A stretch of DNA of 51,447 bases. Source: Pseudomonas parasichuanensis. Its GTDB lineage: Bacteria > Pseudomonadota > Gammaproteobacteria > Pseudomonadales > Pseudomonadaceae. The position numbers and the translations under genes were made by a program. The notes under the pieces were generated by a model. That model saw only the letters and a list, made by a program, of their open reading frames with translations. It was not told the origin of the DNA and searched no databases. The stretch lies in NCBI RefSeq assembly GCF_021601385.1, contig NZ_BQHO01000039.1:1-51447 (forward strand). The letters run 5' to 3'. Positions 11,771-19,984 of the stretch are shown piece after piece. Every line of letters begins with the position of its first letter. Position 1 is the first letter of the stretch.

Positions 11771-13000
11771 TCATTGGCGCAGCGTCCCGACGTGCTCCAG
11801 GCCACACTGGGTAGCACGGCGCGCCTGGTACTGGAGCAACAGGCAGATCGCCGCCGCAGCCAGGGCTATCGAGGCGGCGATGTAGCCGATGCCGGCCAGG
11901 CCGATACGCTCGATGCCGTAGCCGCCGATGATGGCACCCAGGCCGATACCGGCGTTGGCAGCCGAGACATTCAGCGTGCCCGCCAGGGCCTGGGCATGGC
12001 TGGCGGCTTTCATCACACGCACCTGGCACACCGGATACAGCGCGGTGTAGGCAATGCCCCAGATGGCCAGCGCCACGGCCAGGCCGACATGGGAACCTGC
12101 CAGGGGAGCGCTCAGGGCCATGCCGGCGGCCAGGATCAGCACGAACACCGCCGTGGCACTCAACGGGTTGCGGTCGACGAAGTGGCCGCCCAGCCAGTTA
12201 CCGACCAGGCCAATGGCGCCAAAGCCCATCAACCACCAGCCGACCGCCACCGGTGCGATACCGGCCAGGCGCTCGAGTATGTTGGCCAGGTAGGTGTAGG
12301 CGGTGAACATGGCGGTGAACACCACCACCGAGAGCAGGATGTGACCGATGAAGCGGCTGTCGCGCAGGATACGCATCTGCTGGCCGATGCTGCTGCGCTC
12401 GGGGCGGGCAAGGGTCGGCATATACAGCGCCAACAGCACCAGCATCAGCAGTGACAGCGCTGCCAACCCCCAGAACGCACCGCGCCAACCGATCAGGTTG
12501 GCGAACACCGTGCCCAGCGGGATGCCGAACAGTGTGGCCGCTGCGATACCCAGGTAAACCTGGGCCACGGCGCGCCCTGCCCGCTCGGGGCCGACCAGTT
12601 GGCTGGCCGTTTCGCTGGCCGTGCCCCAGAACACCGGCAGCAGCAGCGCGGGGATGAACCGGGCCAGGCTCAGCACCCAGATGTTCGGCGCCAAGGCCGC
12701 CAGAGCGTTGGCGGTGGCGAAGACCAGCATGATGACCATGAACAGGCGCTTGCGCTCGACATGGGCCAGGGCAGCGGTCAAGGGCGGGCCGAACAGCATG
12801 ACGGTGAAGGCGAACAGGGTCACCAGCTGGCCGGCGGTGGAAATGGAAATCTCCAGGTCCCGGGCCAGGGCGGGCAGCAAGCCGATGATCAAGAATTCGG
12901 TGGTGACAATGACGAAGGCCGCGATGGCCAGCAGCGTGATGGAGAAGCGGCTGTTTAGCGACGCCGGCGCGGACGTGTGGGATAAAGGGGTGTATGGCAT
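11771..13000 (-). CDS. MFS transporter, DHA1 (AraJ/SotB-like) exporter
   Basis: This 409-aa protein has twelve hydrophobic segments. The N-terminal part TEFLIIGLLPALARDL is the conserved first-helix region of the DHA1 sugar-efflux/arabinose-exporter-like group, and LAHVERKRLF marks the cytoplasmic loop 2-3. It should act as a proton-driven exporter in the inner membrane, with substrate unknown. It is divergent from the sulfur-transport gene across a 123-bp promoter region. Confidence 0.88.
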   Translation of the reverse strand: MPYTPLSHTSAPASLNSRFSITLLAIAAFVIVTTEFLIIGLLPALARDLEISISTAGQLVTLFAFTVMLFGPPLTAALAHVERKRLFMVIMLVFATANALAALAPNIWVLSLARFIPALLLPVFWGTASETASQLVGPERAGRAVAQVYLGIAAATLFGIPLGTVFANLIGWRGAFWGLAALSLLMLVLLALYMPTLARPERSSIGQQMRILRDSRFIGHILLSVVVFTAMFTAYTYLANILERLAGIAPVAVGWWLMGFGAIGLVGNWLGGHFVDRNPLSATAVFVLILAAGMALSAPLAGSHVGLAVALAIWGIAYTALYPVCQVRVMKAASHAQALAGTLNVSAANAGIGLGAIIGGYGIERIGLAGIGYIAASIALAAAAICLLLQYQARRATQCGLEHVGTLRQ

Positions 13001-13077
13001 GACAATGCGATCCGGACGAGGTAGATCGCGCCAGTCTAGGGAAGCGTAAAATTCCTATCTCGGGTAATTATTCTCGT

Positions 13078-13102
13078 GATTGTTTACCTGGATTCCACAA
13101 TC
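13078..13102. promoter_or_regulatory. Inverted repeat in divergent promoter region
   Basis: The arms GATTGT and ACAATC are separated by 13 bp in the 123-bp gap between the MFS gene and the YeeE/YedE pair. The position and dyad symmetry suggest an operator. No regulator can be assigned from sequence. Confidence 0.4.
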
Positions 13103-13123
13103 AAACGTGGCGGGAGCTGCAAC

Positions 13124-13558
13124 ATGAACATCGATTGGGTCAACTTCACGCCTTGGGCGTCCCTGGCCGGAGGCGCCTTGATTGGCCTGGCCGCCAGCCT
13201 GTTCATCCTGGCAAATGGTCGTATCGCCGGCATCAGTGGCCTGCTCGGCAGCCTGATCCAGGGCGATAGTGAGGGCCGCAGCGAGAAGGCGTTGTTCCTG
13301 CTCGGCCTGGTGCTGGCGCCGGTGCTGTGGGGACTGTTTGCCGTATTGCCCAAGGTCGAGGTGCATGCCGGGTGGCCGGCGTTGGTGATTGCCGGCCTGC
13401 TGGTCGGCGTGGGCACCCGCTACGCCGCGGGTTGCACCAGTGGCCATGGTGTCTGTGGCGTGTCCCGGTTATCCCCCAGGTCGATGCTGGCCACCTTGTG
13501 CTTCATGGCGACCGGGTTTGCCACGGTGTATGTCGTCCGCCATCTGCTGGGGGCTTGA
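13124..13558 (+). CDS. YeeE/YedE-family sulfur transporter, first half
   Basis: This is a 144-aa membrane protein of the YeeE/YedE (DUF395) family with the signature AAGCTSGHGVCGVSR, whose cysteine lies on the transport path in thiosulfate transporters of this family. It has about four membrane segments, and family proteins are often split in two like this pair. I use the ATG at 13124, preceded by GGGAG. The second half starts 2 bp after the stop. Confidence 0.85.
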   Translation: MNIDWVNFTPWASLAGGALIGLAASLFILANGRIAGISGLLGSLIQGDSEGRSEKALFLLGLVLAPVLWGLFAVLPKVEVHAGWPALVIAGLLVGVGTRYAAGCTSGHGVCGVSRLSPRSMLATLCFMATGFATVYVVRHLLGA

Positions 13559-13560
13559 AC

Positions 13561-13980
13561 ATGCGCAAGTTAACGGCCTTTCTCGCAGGGTTGATCTTTG
13601 GCCTCGGCCTGCTGCTGGGGGGCATGACCAACCCCGCGAAGGTGCTGGCGTTTCTTGATGTGGCCGGGGCCTGGGACCCCAGCCTGGCGCTGGTGATGGC
13701 AGGCGCCATCGCGGTGGCGGCAGCCCCGCTGAACTGGGCGCGCACGCGCAAGCAGTCCTTGCTCGGTGCGCCCATGCAGTTGCCCGTGAAGCGGACACTG
13801 GATGCCCGCTTGATTGGTGGCAGCCTGGTGTTTGGCGTGGGTTGGGGGGTTGCCGGGTTCTGCCCTGGGCCGGCGGTGGCGTTGGTGTCCACGGGGCGGT
13901 GGCAGGTTTTGCTGTTCGTGGTGGCGATGCTGGTGGGCATGTTTCTGTTTACCAGGCTGGAGAGCCGACGCGGCGCTTGA
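13561..13980 (+). CDS. YeeE/YedE-family sulfur transporter, second half
   Basis: This 139-aa partner of the preceding protein carries GLLLGGMTNPAKVLAFLD near the N-terminus and the cysteine motif GVAGFCPGPAVA, the counterpart of the CTSGHG motif in the first half. Together they should form one inner-membrane sulfur-compound importer. Thiosulfate or sulfide-derived species are likely by family, and the substrate is inferred. Confidence 0.85.
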   Translation: MRKLTAFLAGLIFGLGLLLGGMTNPAKVLAFLDVAGAWDPSLALVMAGAIAVAAAPLNWARTRKQSLLGAPMQLPVKRTLDARLIGGSLVFGVGWGVAGFCPGPAVALVSTGRWQVLLFVVAMLVGMFLFTRLESRRGA

Positions 13981-14025
13981 GCGGGCTATCGATTTCCGGT
14001 GCGCCACCACATGAGGGGCATGTCG

Positions 14026-14043
14026 CCCGAAGACACCTTCGGG
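14026..14043. terminator. Candidate terminator between convergent genes
   Basis: A stem of CCCGAAG, loop ACAC, CTTCGGG lies between the rightward YeeE pair and the leftward DUF3077 gene. There is no real U-tract, so this is only a candidate. Confidence 0.45.
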
Positions 14044-14057
14044 TGTGTCGCTTAGCG

Positions 14058-14369
14058 TTATTCGCCCCGTAAAGCTGGGGCCATCAAGCCATGGTTCGCA
14101 TCCTGGACCAGCGCCTTGGCCATGCCGCTGAGGTAGTGCATTGCCGTCAGTAGCGTGGGCAGGTGATCCGTTTCCACCATCGCCAGGTCACTGATCTTGT
14201 GCACCGCACACATCAGCACGGTGGCCTGCTCCACCGCATGGTCCAGCGGATGCCCCGCTACCACGCGGAACAACGGGTCCTTCACACCCGCCTCCCCGCC
14301 TTCGCCGAAATGGCCGACGCCGGTGGTGGCGAGTTGCTTGATGCGTGGGGGTTGCGATTCCTTCTCCAT
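14058..14369 (-). CDS. DUF3077-family small protein, second copy
   Basis: This is a 103-aa paralogue of the protein at 10045-10341 with the same helix layout (HPLDHAVEQATVLMCAVHKI, then TAMHYLSGMAKALVQDA). The ATG at 14369 has a strong AGGAG (GGAGGAG repeat) 6-7 bp upstream, so the longer frame to 14423 is rejected. Function is unknown. Confidence 0.78.
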   Translation of the reverse strand: MEKESQPPRIKQLATTGVGHFGEGGEAGVKDPLFRVVAGHPLDHAVEQATVLMCAVHKISDLAMVETDHLPTLLTAMHYLSGMAKALVQDANHGLMAPALRGE

Positions 14370-14445
14370 ACCACTCCTCCTGCGGCCCCGCTCACGGTGC
14401 AGGGCCTGATCGGTGAACATCATGGGCGAGTACGCGTTCGCCAGG

Positions 14446-14682
14446 TCAGTGCCGGGATTGCACGCGGCTTATCGCCACTTGCACCAGGGTGTGGGCGCTG
14501 TCGATTTCGTGGATGGCGGCGAGGGTCAGGACTTGGGCTTGGGGTTTGGTGTGGTGGAGGATGGACTGCTGGCTGATGGTCAGGGCGCAGACGAGGTATT
14601 CGGAGATTTGGACCAGGAGGTCTTCTAGGGTTTGGGAGGTGTATTTGTTGAGGTGGGGTGGGTCGGGGACGATCTTTAGCAT
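14446..14682 (-). CDS. Small DUF6124-like protein
   Basis: This is a 78-aa protein starting MLKIVPDPP, the typical N-terminus of Pseudomonas DUF6124 proteins, followed by one long helical region. AAGGAG lies 7 bp before the ATG. It is immediately upstream of, and co-oriented with, the DUF3077 gene at 14058-14369, suggesting an operon of two related small proteins. Function is unknown. Confidence 0.65.
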   Translation of the reverse strand: MLKIVPDPPHLNKYTSQTLEDLLVQISEYLVCALTISQQSILHHTKPQAQVLTLAAIHEIDSAHTLVQVAISRVQSRH

Positions 14683-14880
14683 GGTTCGACTCCTTCATCG
14701 GATTGGAACCGCCAAGATCCTGCTGTCAAACAGAATGGTGGCAGCGGTACGTGGGTTGACAGACCGAGGATGAAGGAACCCGGCGCACACGAGGTGCCCC
14801 ACGTACTGCCGCCATTAGCGCGCACGTGCGTCCTTCATCGAATAATGGCCTGTCAAAGCCGTGTCGCTTGTTAGCGACTT

Positions 14881-14954
14881 GGCGAGACTAGAGGGCTGCT
14901 GGAAGGACCGCAATGGCCTGAAACGCTGAAAAGTATGCTTGGGAAATGAACTAC
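14881..14954 (-). promoter_or_regulatory. Conserved 74-bp promoter-like block, copy B
   Basis: This is the same element as at 10513-10586: GTAGTTCATTTCCCAA, a CTTTTC box, GCCATTG and CTAGTCTCGCC in the minus orientation. It ends exactly where the AT-rich HNH gene begins, so that insertion abuts the upstream edge of the block. Confidence 0.6.
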
Positions 14955-15449
14955 ATAAAAGACCTAAAATTCTGTCAATTACCCGATTCTTTCCGATTTT
15001 CTTCAATGAATTACGAAGATCTACTCATTGACGTTGGGGGCTCTGGCAAACCACCATCGTCCACTACGCGAGAAGCATTGATTAAAGCTAGAGTCGGACA
15101 AGGTGCATTCCGGACAGCTTTATGCAAACGCTGGAGCAACAAGTGTGCACTTACAGGCCTGTCCAATCCTAATTTGCTGATTGCATCACACATCCATCCA
15201 TGGGCACGTTGTGATAACAAAGCCCGATTGGATCCCGACAATGGTCTACCACTCGCAGCTCACATTGACCGCTTATTTGAATACGGGCTGATCTCATCCG
15301 ATGACTTCGAAAAACTATTGACAAGCCCAAAACTCTGTTTCAAGGAACAAGAAATCCTAGGCCTTGAACGCTTCAAATCAATTGATGGTCTTAACGAAGG
15401 AAATCTTGAATACCTAAGTAAGCACAGGCAGCGCCATAATATCGGCTAA
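14946..15449 (+). CDS. HNH endonuclease domain protein, possibly N-terminally shortened
   Basis: This 167-aa protein has an HNH_2-type nuclease core: FRTALCKRWSNKCALTG, then ASHIHPW, then NGLPLAAHIDRLFEYGLI. The metal-binding histidines and the asparagine are present. Related HNH_2 proteins are often near 300 aa with an extra N-terminal domain, so this may be a shortened copy. The AT-rich base composition contrasts with the GC-rich neighbours and points to horizontal transfer. A later ATG at 15006 is an alternative start. It could be a restriction-like defence nuclease, but the partner is not visible. Confidence 0.7.
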   Translation: MNYIKDLKFCQLPDSFRFSSMNYEDLLIDVGGSGKPPSSTTREALIKARVGQGAFRTALCKRWSNKCALTGLSNPNLLIASHIHPWARCDNKARLDPDNGLPLAAHIDRLFEYGLISSDDFEKLLTSPKLCFKEQEILGLERFKSIDGLNEGNLEYLSKHRQRHNIG

Positions 15450-15478
15450 CTGCAGGTCGACCTCCGGCTCAGGACTAG

Positions 15479-15618
15479 GGTTTGTACGAAAAGTCGCTGA
15501 GCGGCGATCAGCCAAGGCGAAAACAGGCGAGGAAGCGGGGTTGACTGGTTGTCAAAGGGCATTCCGAGCCTGTTTTAAACGCAGCATGATCGTCGCGCAG
15601 GCACCTTTCGTATAAAGC
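15479..15618. mobile_element. 140-bp MITE-like element with CTAG target duplication
   Basis: The imperfect terminal inverted repeats GGTTTGTACGAAA (left) and GCTTTATACGAAA (right end read inward) match at 11 of 13 positions and are flanked by CTAG on both sides (15475-15478 and 15619-15622). There is no coding capacity inside. Short terminal repeats and a 4-bp CTAG duplication suit a miniature derivative of an IS5-superfamily element. Confidence 0.65.
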
Positions 15619-15680
15619 CTAGCGACTCCCTGTCCACCTAGCTAACTAGTAGCATCCCTACACCTTTTCTTCGACCATAA

Positions 15681-15714
15681 AAAAATCCAGTCACCGTTAA
15701 GTGGCTGGATTTTT
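15681..15714. terminator. Terminator of the original tRNA-Pro gene
   Basis: Arms AAAAATCCAGTCAC and GTGGCTGGATTTTT form a 14-bp stem (one wobble) with a 6-nt loop and A/T-rich flanks. It sits 10 bp past the 3' end of the tRNA remnant on the minus strand, as expected for the chromosomal flank of that tRNA. Confidence 0.85.
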
Positions 15715-15724
15715 TAGGGATTTT

Positions 15725-15772
15725 TGGTCGGGACGGAGTGATTCGAACACTCGACCCCTTGCACCCCATGCA
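15725..15772 (-). other. 3' fragment of tRNA-Pro(GGG), attachment-site remnant
   Basis: The minus strand reads TGCATGGGG (half of the anticodon stem and the loop with anticodon GGG), then the T-arm GAGTG-TTCGAAT-CACTC, then the acceptor 3' strand ending CCGACCA. The D-arm and 5' acceptor strand are missing, and homology stops inside the anticodon stem. Integrases that use tRNA 3' ends leave exactly such a copy at the distal junction. The chromosomal terminator lies on the left, so the integrated element must lie on the right and the intact tRNA beyond the window. Confidence 0.85.
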
Positions 15773-16414
15773 TGCCAAGCCAACGTAACGGCATGATACC
15801 GCTTGATTTTCCGCCAGGCGCTCGCTGCAACGAAGGCCAACGAGGGCGGACAGCAACGAACAAAGTCACTTCGAAAGTCACTGGCCATGGCCAGCCCGCC
15901 ATCGGCGTTCTGCCGACCTTTCCCCTTCCTTTATATGCCTAAGCGACGCCGTGGTTGATTGCGTTACCACCTTGAACTGGCATGGTCAGGCTCCTTTCTG
16001 TTTGTGGGCGCCGGACAAGCTTTGCTTGTGGGCCTGATACGGGGTTGGCTTGGCGTCGCTGGTGGCGGTCGGGGCGGCTGCACCGTCCTTGGCCAGCTGC
16101 GCGAGCTGGGCCAGCAGGGTCGCGGCGTCACCGGTTCCCGCTTCAGCGGCAAAGGTGAAAGCCATGCCAAGAGTCAAACCCGCAAAAATCCACCCACTCC
16201 CCTACTACCACGGGCGAACTGCTCGGGGTGCCGGCCGCTGCCGAGCCTATCAGCCTCACCCGGAAATGTCGGTCGATAGCGCCTGGTGGCTTGCCGGCTG
16301 GCATGACTGCGACATGGAGCTCACCGATGAACCGAAAACTACGACGCTCGCTGCAGCTGCATAGGCGGCGTGACCAGTTCAACTTGCCGCCCAGCGGATT
16401 GAAGGAGGTGCTGC
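15773..16414. other. Element end with no convincing gene
   Basis: This 642-bp stretch inside the tRNA-linked element has no well-supported gene. A leftward frame at 15986-16177 (TTG or internal ATG start, about 60 aa, alanine-rich, start of an exported or structural peptide) lacks a ribosome binding site and is left uncalled. Confidence 0.5.
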
Positions 16415-16777
16415 ATGGCGATGTCTCAGCAAGAGCGAGACCAGAAGCGCCGCGACAAGGCGTCCAAACACCGTGAAGAAGACCTGCGCATGAAGGTCCG
16501 CGCCGGCACGCGCCAGGCGCTGACCGAGATCATGGAATGGGCCGAGGTCGAGGAAAACGGCGAGGCGATGACCCTGCTGATCCACCGCATCCATGAACTA
16601 GGGCCTGAAGCGGGCCGCCACTTCCTCAGTGCGCCGCGCCACGAAATCAAGCTTTCGAGTTCTGTGGTGCGCAAGCTCGATCAGTTCAGGCTGAGCCGCG
16701 AGCTTCGAGCTCCAGGCCTGATGCTTGGCGACGACCCCGACGACACCGGCCTTCTGCTAATCGCTGAGCGCGCCTGA
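16415..16777 (+). CDS. Prophage-type hypothetical protein
   Basis: This is a 120-aa hydrophilic, highly charged helical protein (residues 5-45 rich in Lys, Arg and Glu). AAGGAGG lies 6 bp before the ATG, so expression is likely. I cannot assign a family. Its location beside a DUF1566 gene and the tRNA attachment remnant suggests a prophage accessory gene. Function is unknown. Confidence 0.6.
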   Translation: MAMSQQERDQKRRDKASKHREEDLRMKVRAGTRQALTEIMEWAEVEENGEAMTLLIHRIHELGPEAGRHFLSAPRHEIKLSSSVVRKLDQFRLSRELRAPGLMLGDDPDDTGLLLIAERA

Positions 16778-16840
16778 ATCCCTCCCAATACTGCCATGCC
16801 GCTGCCAGCACGGAACGCGGCGAACGCCCGAGGCTTAACC

Positions 16841-17352
16841 ATGAAACCAGAAATGATCACCCTGAAACACGGCGACACCACTATCAAGATGCCGGCCGCA
16901 TCCTTAGCCAAGGTCGCGATCGCCAGCGTGTTCGCCCAGGTGCTGCCACCTGCAGCTAACATTCCAGCGTCAGTAGTCGAATCAAACATCCCGGCCGTAG
17001 GTCAGCCATGGCCAGGCCAGGGCGGCATCAACGGCGGCTTCGTTCCTGCGATCGGCGATGTGCCAGCGTACTACCTGATCTTTGCCAGCGCCGATGTTGG
17101 CGGACATGAATGGGGCGGCCGAAGCCAGGAATCGAAAGCCACCAGCCGGCACGACGGCAAGGCCAATACCGATGTCCTTATCGCTGAGGGCGGCCACCCT
17201 GCCGCCGAGGCTTCCCGCGCCTACAGCGCCGACGGCCATGCCGACTTCGATCTGCCAGCGGCCTCTCAGCTCTATCAGGCCTGGGTGCACGGTTTGATCA
17301 CGGAGGGAGCGTACTGGAGCAGCTCGCAGCGCTCGGCCTACTACGCATTCCG
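16841..17352 (+). pseudogene. DUF1566-type phage protein truncated by ICE insertion
   Basis: The frame starts MKPEMITLKHGDTTIKMPA and contains PAVGQPWPGQGGINGGFVPA, then the DUF1566/Lcl landmarks FDLPAASQLYQAW and GAYWSSSQRSAYYAF. In intact members this last motif is followed by further strands of the same domain. Here the frame instead runs into the integrase gene in another phase, so the 3' end has been lost at about 17345-17352. Such genes occur in Pseudomonas prophages and genomic islands. The break marks the inner junction between a tRNA-linked element and the ICE. Confidence 0.7.
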
Positions 17353-17372
17353 GGTCGTTCCAAGGAGTCATC

Positions 17373-18572
17373 ATGGCAAAGATCAAGCTCACCAAGACCG
17401 CCGTAGAGTCGGCGCAACCCCAGGCGAAGGACATCGAACTACGGGATACCGTCGTGCCCGGCTTCCTTTGCAAGATTACCTCGACGGGACGCCGGGTGTT
17501 CATGCTCCAGTACCGCACGAACTCTGGCCAGCCCCGCAAGCCCTCGCTGGGACTCTACGGGGAGCTAACCGTCGAACAGGCGCGGGTCAAAGCGCAGGAC
17601 TGGCTGGCCGAGGTTCGCCGGGGTGGTGATCCCGGCGGTGCCAAGGCCGAGACGCGCAAGGCGCCCACGATGGCCGAGTTGTGCAAAAAGTTCATGGAGG
17701 ACTACTCCAAGAAGCGCAACAAGGTCAGCACGCAGGACGGCTACCAGGGCGTCATCGACCGCAACATCATCCCGCTGCTGGGCCGCAAGAAGGTGCATGA
17801 CGTGAAGCGGCCCGACATTGCGGGGCTCATGGAAAAGCTGGCCTACAAGCCGACCGAGGCCAACAAGACCTTCGGCGTGCTGCGCAAGATGTTCAACTTG
17901 GCCGAAGTCTGGGGCTTCCGCCCGGACGGCACGAATCCGTGCCGCCACGTCCCGATGTACCCGCCGGGCAAGGAAACCCGGCTCATCGTGGACGAGGAAA
18001 TGGTGCGGATCTTCCGCCAGTTGGAGAAACTGGAGGCGGAGGGGCTGGAGAACTACGTCATCCCGTTGGCGATCCGGCTGCAATTCGAGTTTGCGGCGCG
18101 GCGCTCCGAAATCTGCCCGCTCGAATGGAGCTGGCTGGACTTCGAGAACCGGCGCGTGGTGTGGCCCGACAGCAAGGTTGGCGGCATTTCCAAGCCCATG
18201 AGCGAGGAAGCCTATCGGCTGCTTTCGACGGCGCCGCGTCTGGAAGGCTGCCCTTACGTCCTGCCGTCGCCGAACGACCCGGCCAAGCACCTGACCTTTG
18301 GCGAGCACTATGGCGGCTGGTGCCGGACGCTCAAGGCCGCCAGCGTGCCGCACGTAGGCACGCACGGCATCCGTCATCGCTCGACCACCGACATTGCCAA
18401 TTCCGGTGTGCCGACCAAAGTGGGAATGAAGCTGACGGGCCACAAGACCGTGGCGATGTTCATGCACTACGTCCACACCGAGGACAAGCCGGTGCGCGAG
18501 GCGGCCGAGCTGGTGGCCAGCCGCCGCCAAGCCATCACGGGCGCGCGGCAGCTTGCGGAGGCGGTGGCATGA
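17373..18572 (+). CDS. int: Tyrosine integrase of Tn4371-family ICE
   Basis: This 399-aa recombinase has an N-terminal DUF4102 arm-binding domain (about residues 1-85), an SAM-like core-binding domain (about 90-190) and a C-terminal catalytic domain. The catalytic residues are visible in FAARRSEICPLEW (Arg), HGIRHRS (His-x-x-Arg), TGHKTVAMFMHYVHTE (His and the Tyr nucleophile). The downstream gene order matches Tn4371-like elements, whose integrases excise and insert the ICE at short sequences. AAGGAG lies 5 bp before the ATG, and only about 20 bp separate the start from the truncated phage gene. The stop overlaps the next start (ATGA). Confidence 0.9.
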   Translation: MAKIKLTKTAVESAQPQAKDIELRDTVVPGFLCKITSTGRRVFMLQYRTNSGQPRKPSLGLYGELTVEQARVKAQDWLAEVRRGGDPGGAKAETRKAPTMAELCKKFMEDYSKKRNKVSTQDGYQGVIDRNIIPLLGRKKVHDVKRPDIAGLMEKLAYKPTEANKTFGVLRKMFNLAEVWGFRPDGTNPCRHVPMYPPGKETRLIVDEEMVRIFRQLEKLEAEGLENYVIPLAIRLQFEFAARRSEICPLEWSWLDFENRRVVWPDSKVGGISKPMSEEAYRLLSTAPRLEGCPYVLPSPNDPAKHLTFGEHYGGWCRTLKAASVPHVGTHGIRHRSTTDIANSGVPTKVGMKLTGHKTVAMFMHYVHTEDKPVREAAELVASRRQAITGARQLAEAVA

Positions 18573-19633
18573 ACGGGCGCCGGCCATCAGCAGCATCGCT
18601 CGCAGCGCCCGCGGCGCTGCTGGGCGACATTCGGGCACTGATCGAGGCGGCGCGCTTGCGCGCCGCCTCGACGGTGAATAGCGAGCTTACGATGCTCTAC
18701 TGGCGCATCGGCCAACGCATCCACACGCAGGTCTTGGACAGGCGCCGGGGCGCCTACGGCAAGGAAGTTCTGCCCACCTTGGCTGCGCAGTTGGTGGAGG
18801 AGTACGGCAGCAGCTTTGCAGAGCAGAACTTGCGCCGCATGGTGCAGTTCGCCGCCACCTTCCCCGACGAGCGAATTCTCGTATCACTGATACGAGAATT
18901 GAGCTGGACGCACTTCATCGCCCTGATGCCGCTGAAAGACCCGCTCCAGCGGGACTACTACGCACAGATGGCCAGCACCCAACGCTGGAGCGTGCGGACG
19001 CTGCGCGAGCGTATCGACTCGATGCTGTACGAGCGCACGGCGCTTTCCCAAAAGCCGGAAGAAACCATAGCGCAGGAGTTGGCGACCCTGCGCGATGCGC
19101 AGCGCATGTCGCCGGCCCTGGTCATGCGCGACCCGTACATCCTCGACTTCCTGGGCCTGCGGGACACTTGGCAGGAAGGCGACTTGGAAGCGGCGATCAT
19201 CCGTGAAATGGAGTCCTTCCTGCTGGAGCTGGGCGCGGGCTTCTCATTCGTCGCCCGGCAGAAGCGCATTCCGATCGACGACGAGGATTTCCACCTTGAC
19301 CTTCTGTTCTACAACCGCAAGCTGCGGCGGCTGGTTGCGGTGGAGTTGAAGGTAGGTGACTTCAAGGCGGCCTACAAAGGGCAGATGGAGCTTTACCTTC
19401 GGTGGCTAGACAAGCACGAACGGGAGCCGGAGGAAGCCTCGCCGCTCGGGATCATCCTTTGCACCGGCAAGAAGCGCGAGCAGATCGAATTGCTGGAGCT
19501 GGACAAGTCCGGCATCCACGTTGCCGAGTATCTGACCGCCTTGCCGCCGAGGGGCGTGCTGGTGGAGCGGCTGCAACAGGCAACGCAACGGGCGCAGTTG
19601 CAAATCGAGCAGCGCAAGACGGACAACGAGTAG
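18569..19633 (+). CDS. DUF1016 (YhcG) PDDEXK nuclease domain protein
   Basis: This 354-aa protein has an N-terminal DUF1016_N helical region (residues 10-170, LYWRIGQRI and LVEEYGSSFAEQNLRRM) and a C-terminal PDDEXK-like nuclease domain. The active-site line is DFHLDLLFYNRKLRRLVAVELK, giving Asp and the E-x-K pair. It is translationally coupled to int by a 4-bp overlap, an arrangement seen in Tn4371-type ICEs. The role in the element is not established. Processing or protection of element DNA is a guess. Confidence 0.85.
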   Translation: MNGRRPSAASLAAPAALLGDIRALIEAARLRAASTVNSELTMLYWRIGQRIHTQVLDRRRGAYGKEVLPTLAAQLVEEYGSSFAEQNLRRMVQFAATFPDERILVSLIRELSWTHFIALMPLKDPLQRDYYAQMASTQRWSVRTLRERIDSMLYERTALSQKPEETIAQELATLRDAQRMSPALVMRDPYILDFLGLRDTWQEGDLEAAIIREMESFLLELGAGFSFVARQKRIPIDDEDFHLDLLFYNRKLRRLVAVELKVGDFKAAYKGQMELYLRWLDKHEREPEEASPLGIILCTGKKREQIELLELDKSGIHVAEYLTALPPRGVLVERLQQATQRAQLQIEQRKTDNE

Positions 19634-19984
19634 TCCTGTCCCAAGCAGTCGGGCGTCCCGGCGTGCCGCCGTCGCGCTGTCGTGCTGCGCATCGAGCTTC
19701 GCTGCGCGAGTCTCGCCCCTGTCGGGCTTCCATCACTGACGCCTCCGTCCCGGCTCGTTGATCCGGGCCTGCGCGCTCCGCTTGCCAAAAATCGACTCTG
19801 TGCAGTGGGCGGGTGTGGGCGGTCTTGCTGTTCCCTTCACCGTATCACGGCGTTCTCGCCGTCAAGGGCGGCGCGCGCCATGCGCGCTTGCGTCCTGGCG
19901 GCCGTCTGCGACCCCTGACTGCTTGCGCTGCGCCGTGCTGCCGCCGGTTCCGGGCAATTCCGCCCGAGCAACCGGAGCACGATC
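19634..19984. other. GC-rich spacer with a backbone-specific repeated motif
   Basis: This 351-bp gap has no convincing gene. It contains GGGCCTGCGCGCTCCGCTTG (19765-19784), a motif repeated with one change at 23049-23069 and in part at 28017-28033, all in non-coding gaps of the ICE backbone. Confidence 0.5.

Noticed and set aside
15986-16177. Leftward small alanine-rich frame near the tRNA remnant
   Set aside because: It starts with TTG, lacks a Shine-Dalgarno and has no recognisable family.
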